Below, piece after piece: positions 35,461-46,265 of a stretch of DNA of 64,000 nucleotides. This DNA comes from an uncultured Paraprevotella sp. Lineage in GTDB: Bacteria; Bacteroidota; Bacteroidia; Bacteroidales; Bacteroidaceae. Location: contig URDY01000006.1 of the NCBI GenBank assembly GCA_900546665.1, forward strand, positions 62,001 through 126,000. The letters are read 5' to 3'. A model generated the notes under the pieces. That model was given only the letters and a program-made list of their open reading frames with translations, ran no database searches and had not been told where the DNA came from. A program made the position numbers and the translations under genes. Each line of letters begins with the position of its first letter. Position 1 is the first letter of the stretch.

Positions 35461-36420
35461 TTAATGATGCAAGGTACCAGTGTTGACTACCGGTTGGGCT
35501 GCTTCATCTGCACACAGTACCACGAGCAGATTGCTGACCATGGCAGCTTTCCTTTCTTCGTCCAGTTCTACGATTTGGTCTTCTGACAGTTTGTCGAGTG
35601 CCATGTGTACCATTGATACAGCTCCCTCTACGATTTTTTCCCGTGCGCTGATGATGGCAGCTGCCTGTTGGCGACGCAACATGACGGCTGCAATTTCGGG
35701 AGCATAGGCCAGATAGTTGATGCGTGCTTCTACTATTTCTATTCCCGCCATGTCTAGACGTTCGTTCAGTTTCTGTTCCAGTTGTTCATTGATTTCCTCA
35801 CCGCCCGACCGGAGAGTCAGTTCGTTTGTTTCTGCTTCGTTGTCGTCATAGGCATACTGTCCGGCCACCTGTCTCAAGGCGGCATCACTTTGGATCTTGA
35901 CGAAATTTTCGAATGCATTCATCCGGTTGGCTACGGTATTGCCTATGTTGATGTCTTTTCCGTTTTTACCGGGCATGGCGGATTCGGCCATAGTTTGTGC
36001 ATCGATTTCGAACATGGCCTTGTAGGTATCCTTGAGTTTCCATACGAGAACCAGGCCGATCAGAATAGGGTTACCAGTCTTGTCATTGACTTTGATAGGT
36101 TCCACATCGAGGTTACGGGCGCGAAGAGAAAGTTTCTTTGTTTCCATAAACGGATTGACCCAGAAGAATCCGGTTTCCCGAAACGTGCCTTTATATTGGC
36201 CGAAGAAAACCATGACACGGGCTTCATTCGGTTCCAATTGCATATAGCCGCAGTTGAGGATAATCGTGAGCAGAATCAGAACTCCTCCGGTAATGTTGAA
36301 AAAGAGCCCCCCTTTGATGAAACTACATACAATAAGGATAATAGGAATCAGTAGGAAAAGAAAAAGCGCCAGAAATCCGTTTATCCTTAAACCATTGAAC
36401 TTTAATTCTTTTGTTTCCAT
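35461..36420 (-). CDS. SPFH/Band 7 domain membrane protein
   Basis: A 319-residue stomatin/flotillin-like protein. Two hydrophobic helices at the N-terminus (about 15-60) are followed by the SPFH core (PNEARVMVFFGQYKGT, then GNPILIGLVLVWKLKD) and a charged helical region (EQLEQKLNERLDMAGIEIVEARINYLAYAPEIA). Such proteins form large membrane-associated cages or microdomains. First gene of a three-gene operon with a strong promoter at 36455-36486. Confidence 0.9.
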   Translation of the reverse strand: METKELKFNGLRINGFLALFLFLLIPIILIVCSFIKGGLFFNITGGVLILLTIILNCGYMQLEPNEARVMVFFGQYKGTFRETGFFWVNPFMETKKLSLRARNLDVEPIKVNDKTGNPILIGLVLVWKLKDTYKAMFEIDAQTMAESAMPGKNGKDINIGNTVANRMNAFENFVKIQSDAALRQVAGQYAYDDNEAETNELTLRSGGEEINEQLEQKLNERLDMAGIEIVEARINYLAYAPEIAAVMLRRQQAAAIISAREKIVEGAVSMVHMALDKLSEDQIVELDEERKAAMVSNLLVVLCADEAAQPVVNTGTLHH

Positions 36421-36454
36421 AGTCTATTAGTTTGATGATATTAAAATGATATCA

Positions 36455-36486
36455 CAAATATATTATAAAAAAAGATGAGATGCAAA
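36455..36486 (-). promoter_or_regulatory. Promoter of the SPFH operon
   Basis: On the minus strand TTTG (36483-36486) and TATATTTG (36455-36462) are separated by 20 bp, a full match to the Bacteroidales promoter consensus, 35 bp before the SPFH start. Confidence 0.75.
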
Positions 36487-36504
36487 TAATTTCCGATAAA
36501 AATG

Positions 36505-36512
36505 TATATTTG
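36505..36512 (+). promoter_or_regulatory. Candidate -7 box for the histidine phosphatase gene
   Basis: TATATTTG on the plus strand, 78 bp before the start at 36590. It is back to back with the SPFH promoter. -33 is not clear. Confidence 0.35.
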
Positions 36513-36589
36513 GACTGAAATAATGAAAGAACGGTTCTGGCTGCCTGTTTTCAGGATGGAGGACCGGACGGAATATTTTTGGTACGGTT

Positions 36590-37093
36590 ATGATAACAAT
36601 TTATCTTTTGCGCCATGGTGAGACGATAGAAAATGCCATGGGTATATTTCAGGGACAGATGCCGGGACATTTGAGCGAGAAGGGTAAGGAACAGGCACGT
36701 CAGATGCATGAAAAAGTGATGAATCTGAGCTTTGACGCAGTGTTATGCAGTGATCTTCAGCGCTGTAAGGATACCGCATCCATTGTGTTGGAGGGCATGG
36801 CTTATACACCTCAATATACAGATTTATTGAGGGAGCGTGACATGGGAAATCTGGTTGGGAAACCCATAGCCGGTGCCGTATTCGATTCGAGTGTGGAGGA
36901 TGCTCCGCGGGTCAATAAAAGGATCCGGAAATTCCTGGCCGGGCTTAAAGAACAATATGAAGGGAAGACGGTATTGGTTATCAGTCACGGTTATTATTGC
37001 CGTCTTTTGCAAGCCATGATGGAGAACAAGAAAAATTATAAACTGGTTCCGAAAATGGACAACTGTGAGATACGTCGGTTAGAATGGGAATAA
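36590..37093 (+). CDS. Histidine phosphatase (phosphoglycerate mutase-like) family protein
   Basis: A 167-residue enzyme with the phosphohistidine motif LLRHGETIENAMGIFQGQ (His near residue 8, Arg just before) and the second catalytic His in VLVISHGYYCRLL. It belongs to the branch that includes broad-specificity phosphatases and cobalamin/alpha-ribazole phosphatases; the physiological substrate is unknown. Short for the family but complete. Single gene. Confidence 0.88.
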   Translation: MITIYLLRHGETIENAMGIFQGQMPGHLSEKGKEQARQMHEKVMNLSFDAVLCSDLQRCKDTASIVLEGMAYTPQYTDLLRERDMGNLVGKPIAGAVFDSSVEDAPRVNKRIRKFLAGLKEQYEGKTVLVISHGYYCRLLQAMMENKKNYKLVPKMDNCEIRRLEWE

Positions 37094-37163
37094 CCCCCGT
37101 AGCTATACCTTCCCGATAATTGTATTGTTCTGTTGACAGGGCCGTTTGGTAGAATGATCATGA

Positions 37164-37655
37164 TTAAAGTATGGCCAGAGCGATATGTGCGCATGCTTCT
37201 GCATCGGCCAGTGCATGGTGGTGGCGGGTGAGGTCGTAGCCGCAAAGTGAGGCCACAGTATGCAACTGGTGATTCGGTGCGGAAGGAAAGGCTTTCCGGG
37301 CAGCGCGTAAGGTGTCATGGAATATATAGTTCGGATAGTCCATCTGATAACAGCGGAAAACGGCTTTCAGGCAGCCTTCATCGAATGCCTTGTTGTGGGC
37401 AACAAGAGGAAGTCCTTTTATCATAGGCGCAATCTCTTTCCATACATCGGGGAAAACCGGTGCATCGTCCGTATCAGCATGGCTGAGACCATGTACCCGT
37501 GAGCAGAAGTAGCTGTAGTAATTAGGTTCCGGTTGGATGAGGGAATAAAAAGAATCCGTGATCGCACCATGACGTACGATCACAATTCCGACACTGCAAA
37601 CGCTTGTACGCTCATTATTGGCAGTCTCAAAGTCAATAGCTGCAAAATCGGTCAT
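37164..37655 (-). CDS. DEDDh-family 3'-5' exonuclease (DnaQ-like)
   Basis: A 163-residue stand-alone exonuclease domain: first acids in AAIDFETANNE, the second motif LVAHNKAFDEGCL, and the third HHHALADAEACA with the catalytic histidine. It is probably a polymerase III epsilon-like or oligonuclease-type enzyme for DNA or RNA trimming, without the tail that binds the polymerase subunit. It follows the macro-like gene by 34 bp on the same strand. Confidence 0.88.
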   Translation of the reverse strand: MTDFAAIDFETANNERTSVCSVGIVIVRHGAITDSFYSLIQPEPNYYSYFCSRVHGLSHADTDDAPVFPDVWKEIAPMIKGLPLVAHNKAFDEGCLKAVFRCYQMDYPNYIFHDTLRAARKAFPSAPNHQLHTVASLCGYDLTRHHHALADAEACAHIALAIL

Positions 37656-37689
37656 GTATATTGTTCGTTAAAAGGATCTTGTTCGTTTT

Positions 37690-38094
37690 TCATTTAGCAA
37701 GGATAGCCCAAAAGCGTGACGGCAGACAGACGTTGTCCACATTGATGGCATCGTGGAATAAAGGTGCAATATCCTGTGGCGTGAATCCGGCTATGCCGCA
37801 GCCTATTTCCGTGACCAGAAATTTCAGTTCGGGGTGAGATTTGGCGAAGTTGACAAATTCGTCAACATAAGGACGGATTGTTTCCGGACCGCCATGCATG
37901 GTCGGAATGGCATAAGTTTGTCCCTGAAGACCTACACCTTGTCCCCATACGGCGCCCCAACGGTCATAAGCCAGGCGGGCTGCACCGCCGCCGTGCATGC
38001 CTTGCAGGTTGCTGCCGAATACGAAAATTTCGCCGGGTTGCAGATTGCAGACTCTTTCAGGAGTGGTTCTTTCAGAAATGGATATTGTATTCAT
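37690..38094 (-). CDS. Macro-like protein, A1S_2505-type family
   Basis: A 134-residue protein with GEIFVFGSNLQGMHGGGAAR near residue 20 and LVTEIGCGIAGF near residue 90. The glycine-rich FGSNLQGxHGGGAA segment suggests a macro-domain-like ADP-ribose pocket; I recall this as the A1S_2505 phage non-structural protein family, uncertain. The ATG at 38094 is chosen because a promoter-like box lies at 38131-38138. It is probably co-transcribed with the exonuclease. Confidence 0.6.
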   Translation of the reverse strand: MNTISISERTTPERVCNLQPGEIFVFGSNLQGMHGGGAARLAYDRWGAVWGQGVGLQGQTYAIPTMHGGPETIRPYVDEFVNFAKSHPELKFLVTEIGCGIAGFTPQDIAPLFHDAINVDNVCLPSRFWAILAK

Positions 38095-38130
38095 GGTTAT
38101 TAGGATTTGGATATAAAATATAATCGCATA

Positions 38131-38138
38131 CAAAGATA
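38131..38138 (-). promoter_or_regulatory. Candidate -7 box for the macro-like gene
   Basis: TATCTTTG on the minus strand, 36 bp before the start at 38094. No clear -33. Confidence 0.4.
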
Positions 38139-38181
38139 GAAGTTTTTCGGTATGAAGGTTAGGAGGGTAATGGATTTTTTT

Positions 38182-38189
38182 TACCTTTG
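38182..38189 (+). promoter_or_regulatory. Candidate -7 box for the DUF2721 gene
   Basis: TACCTTTG, fits TAnnTTTG, 66 bp before the start at 38256. No clear -33. Confidence 0.35.
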
Positions 38190-38255
38190 TTCCGAATCAC
38201 AATGCCGGATATGCAAATACATGTATTTTCCTGCATGATAAAATGAGAAATAAAG

Positions 38256-38645
38256 ATGGTACAGATTGATTTGACAACTCCAGCCTTGCTCTTTTCAGCC
38301 ATTTCGCTGATTATGCTGGCTTATACCAACCGTTTTCTTTCGTATGCCCAGTTGGTGCGTACATTAAAAGACCAGTATCAGACCAACCATTCGAAGGTTA
38401 CCGCTGCACAGATCGCCAATTTGCGTAAACGGCTTTACCTGACCCGTGCCATGCAGGTGACAGGAATCGGCAGTTTGTTGCTGTGTGTGGTCAGCATGTT
38501 CTTTATTTATATCAGCCTTAATCCTCTGTCTGTTTATATTTTCGGACTGGCGCTGTTGTTGCTGATCGTATCACTGGCTCTTTCCGTATATGAGATCCTG
38601 ATTTCAGTCAGGGCATTGGAATTCCATCTGAAGGATATGGAATAA
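38256..38645 (+). CDS. DUF2721 membrane protein
   Basis: A 129-residue inner-membrane protein with the family opening LTTPALLFSAISLIMLAYTN, a polar amphipathic stretch (about 35-65) and two further helices in the C-terminal half (IGSLLLCVVSMFFIYI and FGLALLLLIVSLALSVY). The function of this family is unknown. Single gene with its own terminator. Confidence 0.82.
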   Translation: MVQIDLTTPALLFSAISLIMLAYTNRFLSYAQLVRTLKDQYQTNHSKVTAAQIANLRKRLYLTRAMQVTGIGSLLLCVVSMFFIYISLNPLSVYIFGLALLLLIVSLALSVYEILISVRALEFHLKDME

Positions 38646-38664
38646 GGTCAGACTGGCAGGATAA

Positions 38665-38717
38665 AAGAAAGAGTCATTTTCCTCAACCGAGAACGGAATG
38701 GAAAGTGACTCTTTCTT
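38665..38717. terminator. Terminator between the DUF2721 gene and atpG
   Basis: AAGAAAGAGTCA and TGACTCTTTCTT pair perfectly over 12 bp, extended inward by five of six bases (TTTTCC and GGAAAG). It lies between two convergent genes. Confidence 0.75.
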
Positions 38718-38803
38718 AATGAATGTGTGACGGATCTTCGGACTGCATGGACAGAGAGATGGCATGTCATTCCGTATCTGTCCGTGTCAGACCGTTTCCT
38801 TGA

Positions 38804-39676
38804 TCAGGCCATGGATCCGCTGACAATATCCAGCAATTCGTTGGTGATGACCTGCTGACGGCTCTTGTTATACATGATAGTCAGATCCTGTAACAGGTCG
38901 TTGGCGTTGTCCGTGGCTATCTGCATGGCCATAGTGCGGGCAGCATGTTCCGAAGCATTGGAATCAAGCAGTGCCGTGTATAGCTTGATGTGTAGCACGG
39001 TAGGTAACAGTTGCTGGAGAAAAGCATCGGGTGACGGTTCTACAATGTAGTTTGGGGTGTAGTCATCTGACTGATGCTGCTGTTTCAACTGTGACAAATC
39101 CACAGGCAGAAAATGAGTGAGAGTGAGCTCCTGAGTAGCTGTAGATTTGAAATGATTGAAAAGCAAGTCGATGCGGTCAACTTCACCATTGATGAAACTT
39201 TTGGTCAGCTGATCGGCCAGTGCGGAAGCCGATTCGAAATTGGGCTTGTCTGCCATTTTGCTGAATGAACCTGCAGGTTCAAATCCAGCCTTTCTGACTG
39301 CTTCCTCTATTTTCTTTCCGACAGGATAAATCACCAGATTCTCTTTGCCCAGATCCATGTTGTTGTTGACCCATTCGTGGAAATGGCGGATGACATTGGC
39401 ATTATAACCTCCGCAAAGACTTCCGTTAGAAGCAAAAACCACCAGTGCGGCCCGCTTCACCGGACGTGGTGCCGTAAGCAGGGAATCTGTTTCCGGATCG
39501 GTATCCAGAAAACCTTCCAGCATGCGTGACAGACGCTGTTCGTAAGGCCACATACCTTCAATGAGTTCCTGGGCCTTGTGAAGTTTGGCCGAAGCCACCA
39601 TTTTCATGGCGGATGTGATTTTCAGCGTTCCGTTGACGGATGCGATTCTTTCTTTTACTTCTTTTAATGAGGCCAT
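38804..39676 (-). CDS. atpG: ATP synthase F1 subunit gamma
   Basis: Central rotor shaft of F1, 290 residues. N-terminal coiled coil MASLKEVKERIASVNGTLKI and C-terminal helix with MAMQIATDNANDLLQDLTI pack as the shaft; the central Rossmann-like domain contains LVVFASNGSLCGGYN. Last gene of the operon, 6 bp after atpA. Confidence 0.97.
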   Translation of the reverse strand: MASLKEVKERIASVNGTLKITSAMKMVASAKLHKAQELIEGMWPYEQRLSRMLEGFLDTDPETDSLLTAPRPVKRAALVVFASNGSLCGGYNANVIRHFHEWVNNNMDLGKENLVIYPVGKKIEEAVRKAGFEPAGSFSKMADKPNFESASALADQLTKSFINGEVDRIDLLFNHFKSTATQELTLTHFLPVDLSQLKQQHQSDDYTPNYIVEPSPDAFLQQLLPTVLHIKLYTALLDSNASEHAARTMAMQIATDNANDLLQDLTIMYNKSRQQVITNELLDIVSGSMA

Positions 39677-39682
39677 AATCTG

Positions 39683-41269
39683 TTATTTTTTGAAGAGCAG
39701 TGAAGTTTCGGCTGCAACACTTTCGATAATGGAAGTGACTTGATCGTCTATCTTGCCGGTGGCCAGTACATCGAGTACATCAGCCTGATGTCCGGCACGC
39801 AGACTCTCGAGAAATTCTTTCTGGAAATCACGGACCTTATCCAAAGGTATATCACGCATCAGACCGTGCGTACCACAATAAAGGATGGCGACTTGTTCGC
39901 TCACCGGCATCGGAGAGTACTGCGGCTGGATAAGCAGCTGGTTGTTTTTACGTCCGCGGTCGAGCGTCATGGCTGTAACGGCATCGATATCATTGTTGAA
40001 TTTGGAGAAGGCTTCCAGCTCACGATACTGTGCCTGGTCTATCTTCAGCGTACCGGCTACTTTCTTCATACATTTGATCTGTGCACTACCACCTACGCGG
40101 GATACTGAAATACCGACGTTGATGGCAGGACGGAAACCTTGGTTGAACAAGCTTGTTTCCAGGAAGATCTGTCCGTCGGTGATGGAAATCACGTTCGTAG
40201 GGATATAGGCCGAAACGTCGCCAGCCTGTGTTTCGATAATAGGCAATGCCGTCAGTGAACCGCCACATTTCACTTTGCCTTTCAGGCTGTCCGGCAGATC
40301 GTTCATCTGTTCGGCTACTTCCTGGTGGTTGATGATCTTGGCGGCACGTTCGAGCAGACGTGAATGCAGATAGAATATATCACCCGGATAGGCTTCACGT
40401 CCTGACGGACGGCGCAGAATCAATGATACCTCACGGTAAGCGACGGCCTGTTTTGACAAGTCATCATATACGACAAGCGCATGACGGCCGGTATCACGGA
40501 AATATTCACCGATGGCGGCACCGGCAAACGGTGCGAAGTATTGCAGGGCAGCAGGATCGGCAGCGGTGGCAGCTACAACGATAGTGTAGTCCATGGCGCC
40601 TTTTTCACGGAGCGTATTGACGATGTTGGCTACGGTAGATCCTTTCTGTCCCACGGCCACGTAAATACAGTATACCGGATTGCCGGCTTCATAATTGGCC
40701 CGTTGGCTGATGATCGTGTCAATGGCTATGGCGGTCTTACCCGTCTGACGGTCACCGATGATCAGCTCACGCTGTCCGCGTCCTATGGGAATCATGGCAT
40801 CGATGGCTTTCAGACCCGTCTGTAAAGGTTCGGATACAGGTTGACGGAAAATGACTCCCGGAGCCTTACGTTCCAACGGCATTTCGCACAGATCACCACC
40901 GATTTGTCCGCGACCGTCGAGAGGAACACCCAGCGGGTCAATGACACGTCCAAGCATGTGTTCGCTCACTTTGATGGAAGCGATTCGGCCTGTACGTTTG
41001 ACGATCATGCCTTCGCGTATCTGGTCGGTAGGTCCCAGAAGTACGGCACCTACATTGTCCTCCTCCAGATTCATCACAACGGCCATGATGCCGTTTTCAA
41101 ATTCCAGAAGTTCGTTGGCTTCAGCTTTCTGCAAACCGTAGATTCGTGCCACGCCATCACTGACTTGCAGCACGGAGCCGACTTCATCATACTGGATATC
41201 GGCATTGATACCTTTCAGTTGCTGAAGCAAGACTTCTGATATCTCGCTTGGTTTTATATTATCAGACAT
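39683..41269 (-). CDS. atpA: ATP synthase F1 subunit alpha
   Basis: Non-catalytic nucleotide-binding subunit of F1. P-loop GDRQTGKTA near residue 170, [12 protein letters not shown], and the [15 protein letters not shown] segment near 375. The start [10 protein letters not shown] at 41269 is preferred over a TTG three codons upstream. It follows atpH by 18 bp. 528 residues, slightly longer than average. Confidence 0.97.
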   Translation of the reverse strand: MSDNIKPSEISEVLLQQLKGINADIQYDEVGSVLQVSDGVARIYGLQKAEANELLEFENGIMAVVMNLEEDNVGAVLLGPTDQIREGMIVKRTGRIASIKVSEHMLGRVIDPLGVPLDGRGQIGGDLCEMPLERKAPGVIFRQPVSEPLQTGLKAIDAMIPIGRGQRELIIGDRQTGKTAIAIDTIISQRANYEAGNPVYCIYVAVGQKGSTVANIVNTLREKGAMDYTIVVAATAADPAALQYFAPFAGAAIGEYFRDTGRHALVVYDDLSKQAVAYREVSLILRRPSGREAYPGDIFYLHSRLLERAAKIINHQEVAEQMNDLPDSLKGKVKCGGSLTALPIIETQAGDVSAYIPTNVISITDGQIFLETSLFNQGFRPAINVGISVSRVGGSAQIKCMKKVAGTLKIDQAQYRELEAFSKFNNDIDAVTAMTLDRGRKNNQLLIQPQYSPMPVSEQVAILYCGTHGLMRDIPLDKVRDFQKEFLESLRAGHQADVLDVLATGKIDDQVTSIIESVAAETSLLFKK

Positions 41270-41287
41270 ACTTTTCAATACTTGAGA

Positions 41288-41845
41288 TTACACAATTCTT
41301 TTGTTTTTCTCGATAAATTGCTTTTTGACCCTTTCAAGCTGGCCTGCCACGCTGGCGTCAATTCTGGTTGAGGCTATCTGAAGGACAAATCCACCGATGA
41401 GTGACGGGTCGACCTTTGTCTGGAATTCCACTTTTCCGTCGCTACTTTGTTCGATAAGTTTGCGCAGCCGGTTTTCTGTGTCAGAAGATACCGGAACAGC
41501 CGTGATGAGTTTGCCGCGTTTGATGTGCTTGAGTTCATGGTACTGGTCGATATATGAAAAACAGATGAATATGAACAGTTTTTCACGTTTTTCATTAAGA
41601 ACCAGTTCGAAAAAGCGCATCAGTTCCGGACAGGTCTGCATGTTTGCAGCCGCTTCATTCAGTAACCTGAGCTTTGTTTCTTTCGCCAGCGCCGGACTTT
41701 CCAGTGCCTTTCTCAGATCTTCTATTTTTCTGAACTGTCCGACAAAGGATTTGACTTGTCTGTATACAAGGTCTTCTTTTCCATTTTCGGACGCGTAGGC
41801 TAGAAGAGCTTTGGCATAGCGCTTGGATATAGCACCGATATTCAT
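41288..41845 (-). CDS. atpH: ATP synthase F1 subunit delta
   Basis: Peripheral stalk subunit on top of F1, 185 residues. The N-terminal six-helix bundle begins ISKRYAKALLAYASENG; the C-terminal motif IGGFVLQIASTRIDASVAGQL is typical. Spaced 6 bp from atpF. Confidence 0.95.
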   Translation of the reverse strand: MNIGAISKRYAKALLAYASENGKEDLVYRQVKSFVGQFRKIEDLRKALESPALAKETKLRLLNEAAANMQTCPELMRFFELVLNEKREKLFIFICFSYIDQYHELKHIKRGKLITAVPVSSDTENRLRKLIEQSSDGKVEFQTKVDPSLIGGFVLQIASTRIDASVAGQLERVKKQFIEKNKRIV

Positions 41846-41851
41846 ACGTTT

Positions 41852-42358
41852 TTAGGCTTTATCCGGTTTTTGAATCATTTCGTCAAGTAACCGGTCGATC
41901 AGTTCGATATGTTCTTTTTCGCCCGTCAGGTCCTTGCGCAAAATCTTTTCTGCCACGTCGACGGACAGTACGGCCACCTGCCGACGGATGTCGTTGATGG
42001 CACTTTCCTTTTCGGCGATAATTTGTTGCCGTGTTTCATCCAAAGCTCGTTTGGCTTCGGCCTGTGCCCGGGCCTGCGCTTCTTTCAGCATACGGTCACG
42101 GGTGGCAACGGCGTCTTTAAGTATCCGCGCTTGTTCTTCACGGGCTTGCGTCAACAGACGTTCGCTTTCGGATTTGACCTGTGCCAGCTGTTCGTTGGCC
42201 AATCGGGCAGATTCAAGCGATTCGTCGATATATCTTTTCCGTTCGTCCACCATTCGGATGATGACCGGGAAGGCGTATTTTGCCAAGATGAAAAATACGA
42301 CCGCGAAGATGACAACCATCCAGAATAATGTGCCCGAACTCGGAATGAGCAGTCCCAT
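41852..42358 (-). CDS. atpF: ATP synthase Fo subunit b
   Basis: Peripheral stalk, 168 residues: one N-terminal membrane helix (FWMVVIFAVVFFILAKYAF), then a long charged coiled coil (ESARLANEQLAQVKSESERL and onward). 12 bp after atpE. Confidence 0.95.
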   Translation of the reverse strand: MGLLIPSSGTLFWMVVIFAVVFFILAKYAFPVIIRMVDERKRYIDESLESARLANEQLAQVKSESERLLTQAREEQARILKDAVATRDRMLKEAQARAQAEAKRALDETRQQIIAEKESAINDIRRQVAVLSVDVAEKILRKDLTGEKEHIELIDRLLDEMIQKPDKA

Positions 42359-42370
42359 AAGCGGTTCAGA

Positions 42371-42637
<267 letters not shown>

Positions 42638-42652
42638 TTAAATGTTATACTT

Positions 42653-43762
42653 TTATTTATTTGTTTCTGGTTTGACTTGTGCAAGTCCGATAAATACGGA
42701 TGAAAGCATGGTGAAGATGTAAGCCTGGATAAAGGCTACAAGCACCTCGAGCGCATTCATGAAGATGCCGAATAATACGGCGACTACAGTCATGCTGCCA
42801 TTAATGACGGCACCAGCCTTCACGGTAATGAAGATGATGGAGACCAGACTTAATATAGCCGCATGTCCTGCCATGATGTTGGCAAACAAACGAATCATCA
42901 ATGCAAATGGTTTCGTGAAGATGCCAAAGAATTCGATGAACGGCATGATGGGAACCGGAACCTTCAGCCATGTCGGTACTTCAGGCCAGAAAATATCTTT
43001 CCAGTAGGCACGTGTGCCACAGATATTCGTAAACAGGAATGTGCAGACAGCCAGAACCATTGTGACTGCAATGTTTCCTGTTACGTTCGCACCTCCGGGG
43101 AAGAAAGGAATAAGTCCCATCAGGTTGTTGACCAGGATGAAGAAGAATACCGTCAGAAGATAGGGGGCAAAACGCTTGTAGTTTTCGCCTATACCACTTT
43201 TGATGACATCATCATAAATCATGACCGTAAGAGCCTCTATCGCACCTACACCGCCTTTGGGGACAGCCTCGCAGACCGTGCGTTTTTTATACCATGATGC
43301 GCAACTAAGCATGATGATGACCAGTATGGCACTGTTGATCATCAGAGCCACTACGTTTTTGGTAATCGACAGGTCTACGGGCAGTACTTCTTCACCGTTC
43401 TTGTTTGTCGTGATAATCTTGCCTTTATGGTCTCCTTCGGATGCTATTCTGAATCCTTCGTATGTGGCACCGTTTTCGAGTCGTGAAGAAAGGAAGCAGT
43501 GCCAGCCGTTTTCATCATGCAGAATGACGGGCAGGGGAATACTGATTCTGGCAGACCCTATATCCGTGATATGCCATTCGTAGGCATCTTCGATATGTCC
43601 GAATACGATTTCGTATACGTCAATGTCCTGCTTTTCCTCTTCTGCATGTACCTGTGAAGGAGTCAGCCACAACAGCGTGAGTCCTATGACAAGACAAGTG
43701 GCATGCCATTTAAGACAACCTCCCGATATCCGTTTAAATATATGATCAATAACTTTTCTCAT
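42653..43762 (-). CDS. atpB: ATP synthase Fo subunit a, with a long exported N-terminus
   Basis: Proton-channel subunit. The C-terminal membrane region has the essential Arg in FALMIRLFANIMAGH and the late AFIQAYIFTMLSSVFIGLA helix. At 369 residues it is about 100 longer than E. coli AtpB because of an N-terminal signal-like helix (LVIGLTLLWLTPSQVHAEE) and an extra domain of about 80 residues before the first core helix, which I regard as a Bacteroidota trait. 27 bp before atpE. Confidence 0.94.
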   Translation of the reverse strand: MRKVIDHIFKRISGGCLKWHATCLVIGLTLLWLTPSQVHAEEEKQDIDVYEIVFGHIEDAYEWHITDIGSARISIPLPVILHDENGWHCFLSSRLENGATYEGFRIASEGDHKGKIITTNKNGEEVLPVDLSITKNVVALMINSAILVIIMLSCASWYKKRTVCEAVPKGGVGAIEALTVMIYDDVIKSGIGENYKRFAPYLLTVFFFILVNNLMGLIPFFPGGANVTGNIAVTMVLAVCTFLFTNICGTRAYWKDIFWPEVPTWLKVPVPIMPFIEFFGIFTKPFALMIRLFANIMAGHAAILSLVSIIFITVKAGAVINGSMTVVAVLFGIFMNALEVLVAFIQAYIFTMLSSVFIGLAQVKPETNK

Positions 43763-43768
43763 ACAAGT

Positions 43769-44179
43769 TTACTTTTTGTATCCTTTTTCGAATTTAACAA
43801 AGAACAGGGTGTCTGATATCAGATTGATAAGATAAAAGACGATGAGCAACAGGCCGAAAATGACGATATTTTTTCTGATAACCAGTCCGTAAACAACCAT
43901 CAAAACGACACTGATAATCAGTTTGAACGTTTTTAATGCCAGATACAGCGTGGTATGCGGAATACCTTGTTTGTGGCCCTTTTCCAGAAAAAAGAACTGG
44001 AGAAAACCCATGATACAGAAAAACAAAGGAATGCAAACCGCCGAATAAATGCCATTTCCCCCCATTGCCATTTGCAGTATGAGACAGCTTACTACAGATA
44101 CGAAACCATTTGTAACGATTAGTCTGATGCCATACTGTGTGCGGGATGCATTCCAATATTTGCTTTCTGTTCTGTTCAT
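43769..44179 (-). CDS. Small membrane protein in the ATP synthase operon, AtpI/AtpR-like position
   Basis: About 136 residues with four hydrophobic segments (for example LIVTNGFVSVVSCLILQM and IVIFGLLLIVFYLINLI). It lies between atpC and atpB, where AtpI- or AtpR-type assembly or cation-related proteins often sit; it is not clearly similar to either. The start at 44179 overlaps the atpC stop by four bases (ATGA), so it is translationally coupled; an ATG four codons earlier is also possible. Confidence 0.7.
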   Translation of the reverse strand: MNRTESKYWNASRTQYGIRLIVTNGFVSVVSCLILQMAMGGNGIYSAVCIPLFFCIMGFLQFFFLEKGHKQGIPHTTLYLALKTFKLIISVVLMVVYGLVIRKNIVIFGLLLIVFYLINLISDTLFFVKFEKGYKK

Positions 44180-44427
44180 TGTTCTATACATATAGATACC
44201 TGATTGTCGCCGACAGACACAAACCCTGATTTGACAGGTATTTTGTGAGTGACACCGGCCGATTTGAATTTGATTTCGCCAGCTGCCAATGCGGAAAGCA
44301 AGGGGGCATGTTCATAAAGGACTGAGAACGAACCGTTCACGCCTGGTAACTGCACATAGCGCACATCGCCTTCAAACAGGGTCTTTTCCGGTGATACTAT
44401 AGTCAGCTGAATATTGTCTTTTCCCAT
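44176..44427 (-). CDS. atpC: ATP synthase F1 subunit epsilon
   Basis: An 83-residue protein that keeps only the N-terminal beta-sandwich (TIVSPEKTLFEGDVRYVQLPG) and lacks the C-terminal helical hairpin of longer epsilon subunits. The inhibitory function of that hairpin is therefore probably absent. 9 bp after atpD. Confidence 0.93.
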   Translation of the reverse strand: MGKDNIQLTIVSPEKTLFEGDVRYVQLPGVNGSFSVLYEHAPLLSALAAGEIKFKSAGVTHKIPVKSGFVSVGDNQVSICIEQ

Positions 44428-44436
44428 AACGGTCTG

Positions 44437-46071
<1,635 letters not shown>

Positions 46072-46081
46072 TTACAGCTTT

Positions 46082-46106
46082 AGCCTACGCATTCCGTGCG
46101 AAGGCT
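46082..46106 (-). promoter_or_regulatory. Hairpin in the atpD leader
   Basis: AGCCTACGCA and TGCGAAGGCT pair with one mismatch around a 5-base loop, about 120 bp upstream of the atpD start. No T-run follows on the minus strand, so it is not a simple terminator; it may shape the leader RNA. Confidence 0.4.
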
Positions 46107-46190
46107 TGATCTATTTTTATGTTCTTTTTACCTATACTTCTAGTTTGCTCAATATCAGATAATATTAAATTATTCTCTGATTTCCGGGAG

Positions 46191-46198
46191 CAAATATA
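46191..46198 (-). promoter_or_regulatory. Candidate -7 box for the ATP synthase operon
   Basis: TATATTTG on the minus strand, 230 bp before atpD, which would give a leader of about 220 bases. -33 is not clear. A second box TAATTTTG at 46227-46234 is an alternative. Confidence 0.35.
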
Positions 46199-46218
46199 GG
46201 GCTTTTTTCCTTTTTTTG

Positions 46219-46226
46219 TAAATTTG
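46219..46226 (+). promoter_or_regulatory. Candidate -7 box for the LysR gene
   Basis: TAAATTTG on the plus strand, 39 bp before the start at 46266. Confidence 0.4.
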
Positions 46227-46265
46227 CAAAATTAATTATTTTCATTATTATTATTGATAAAATCA

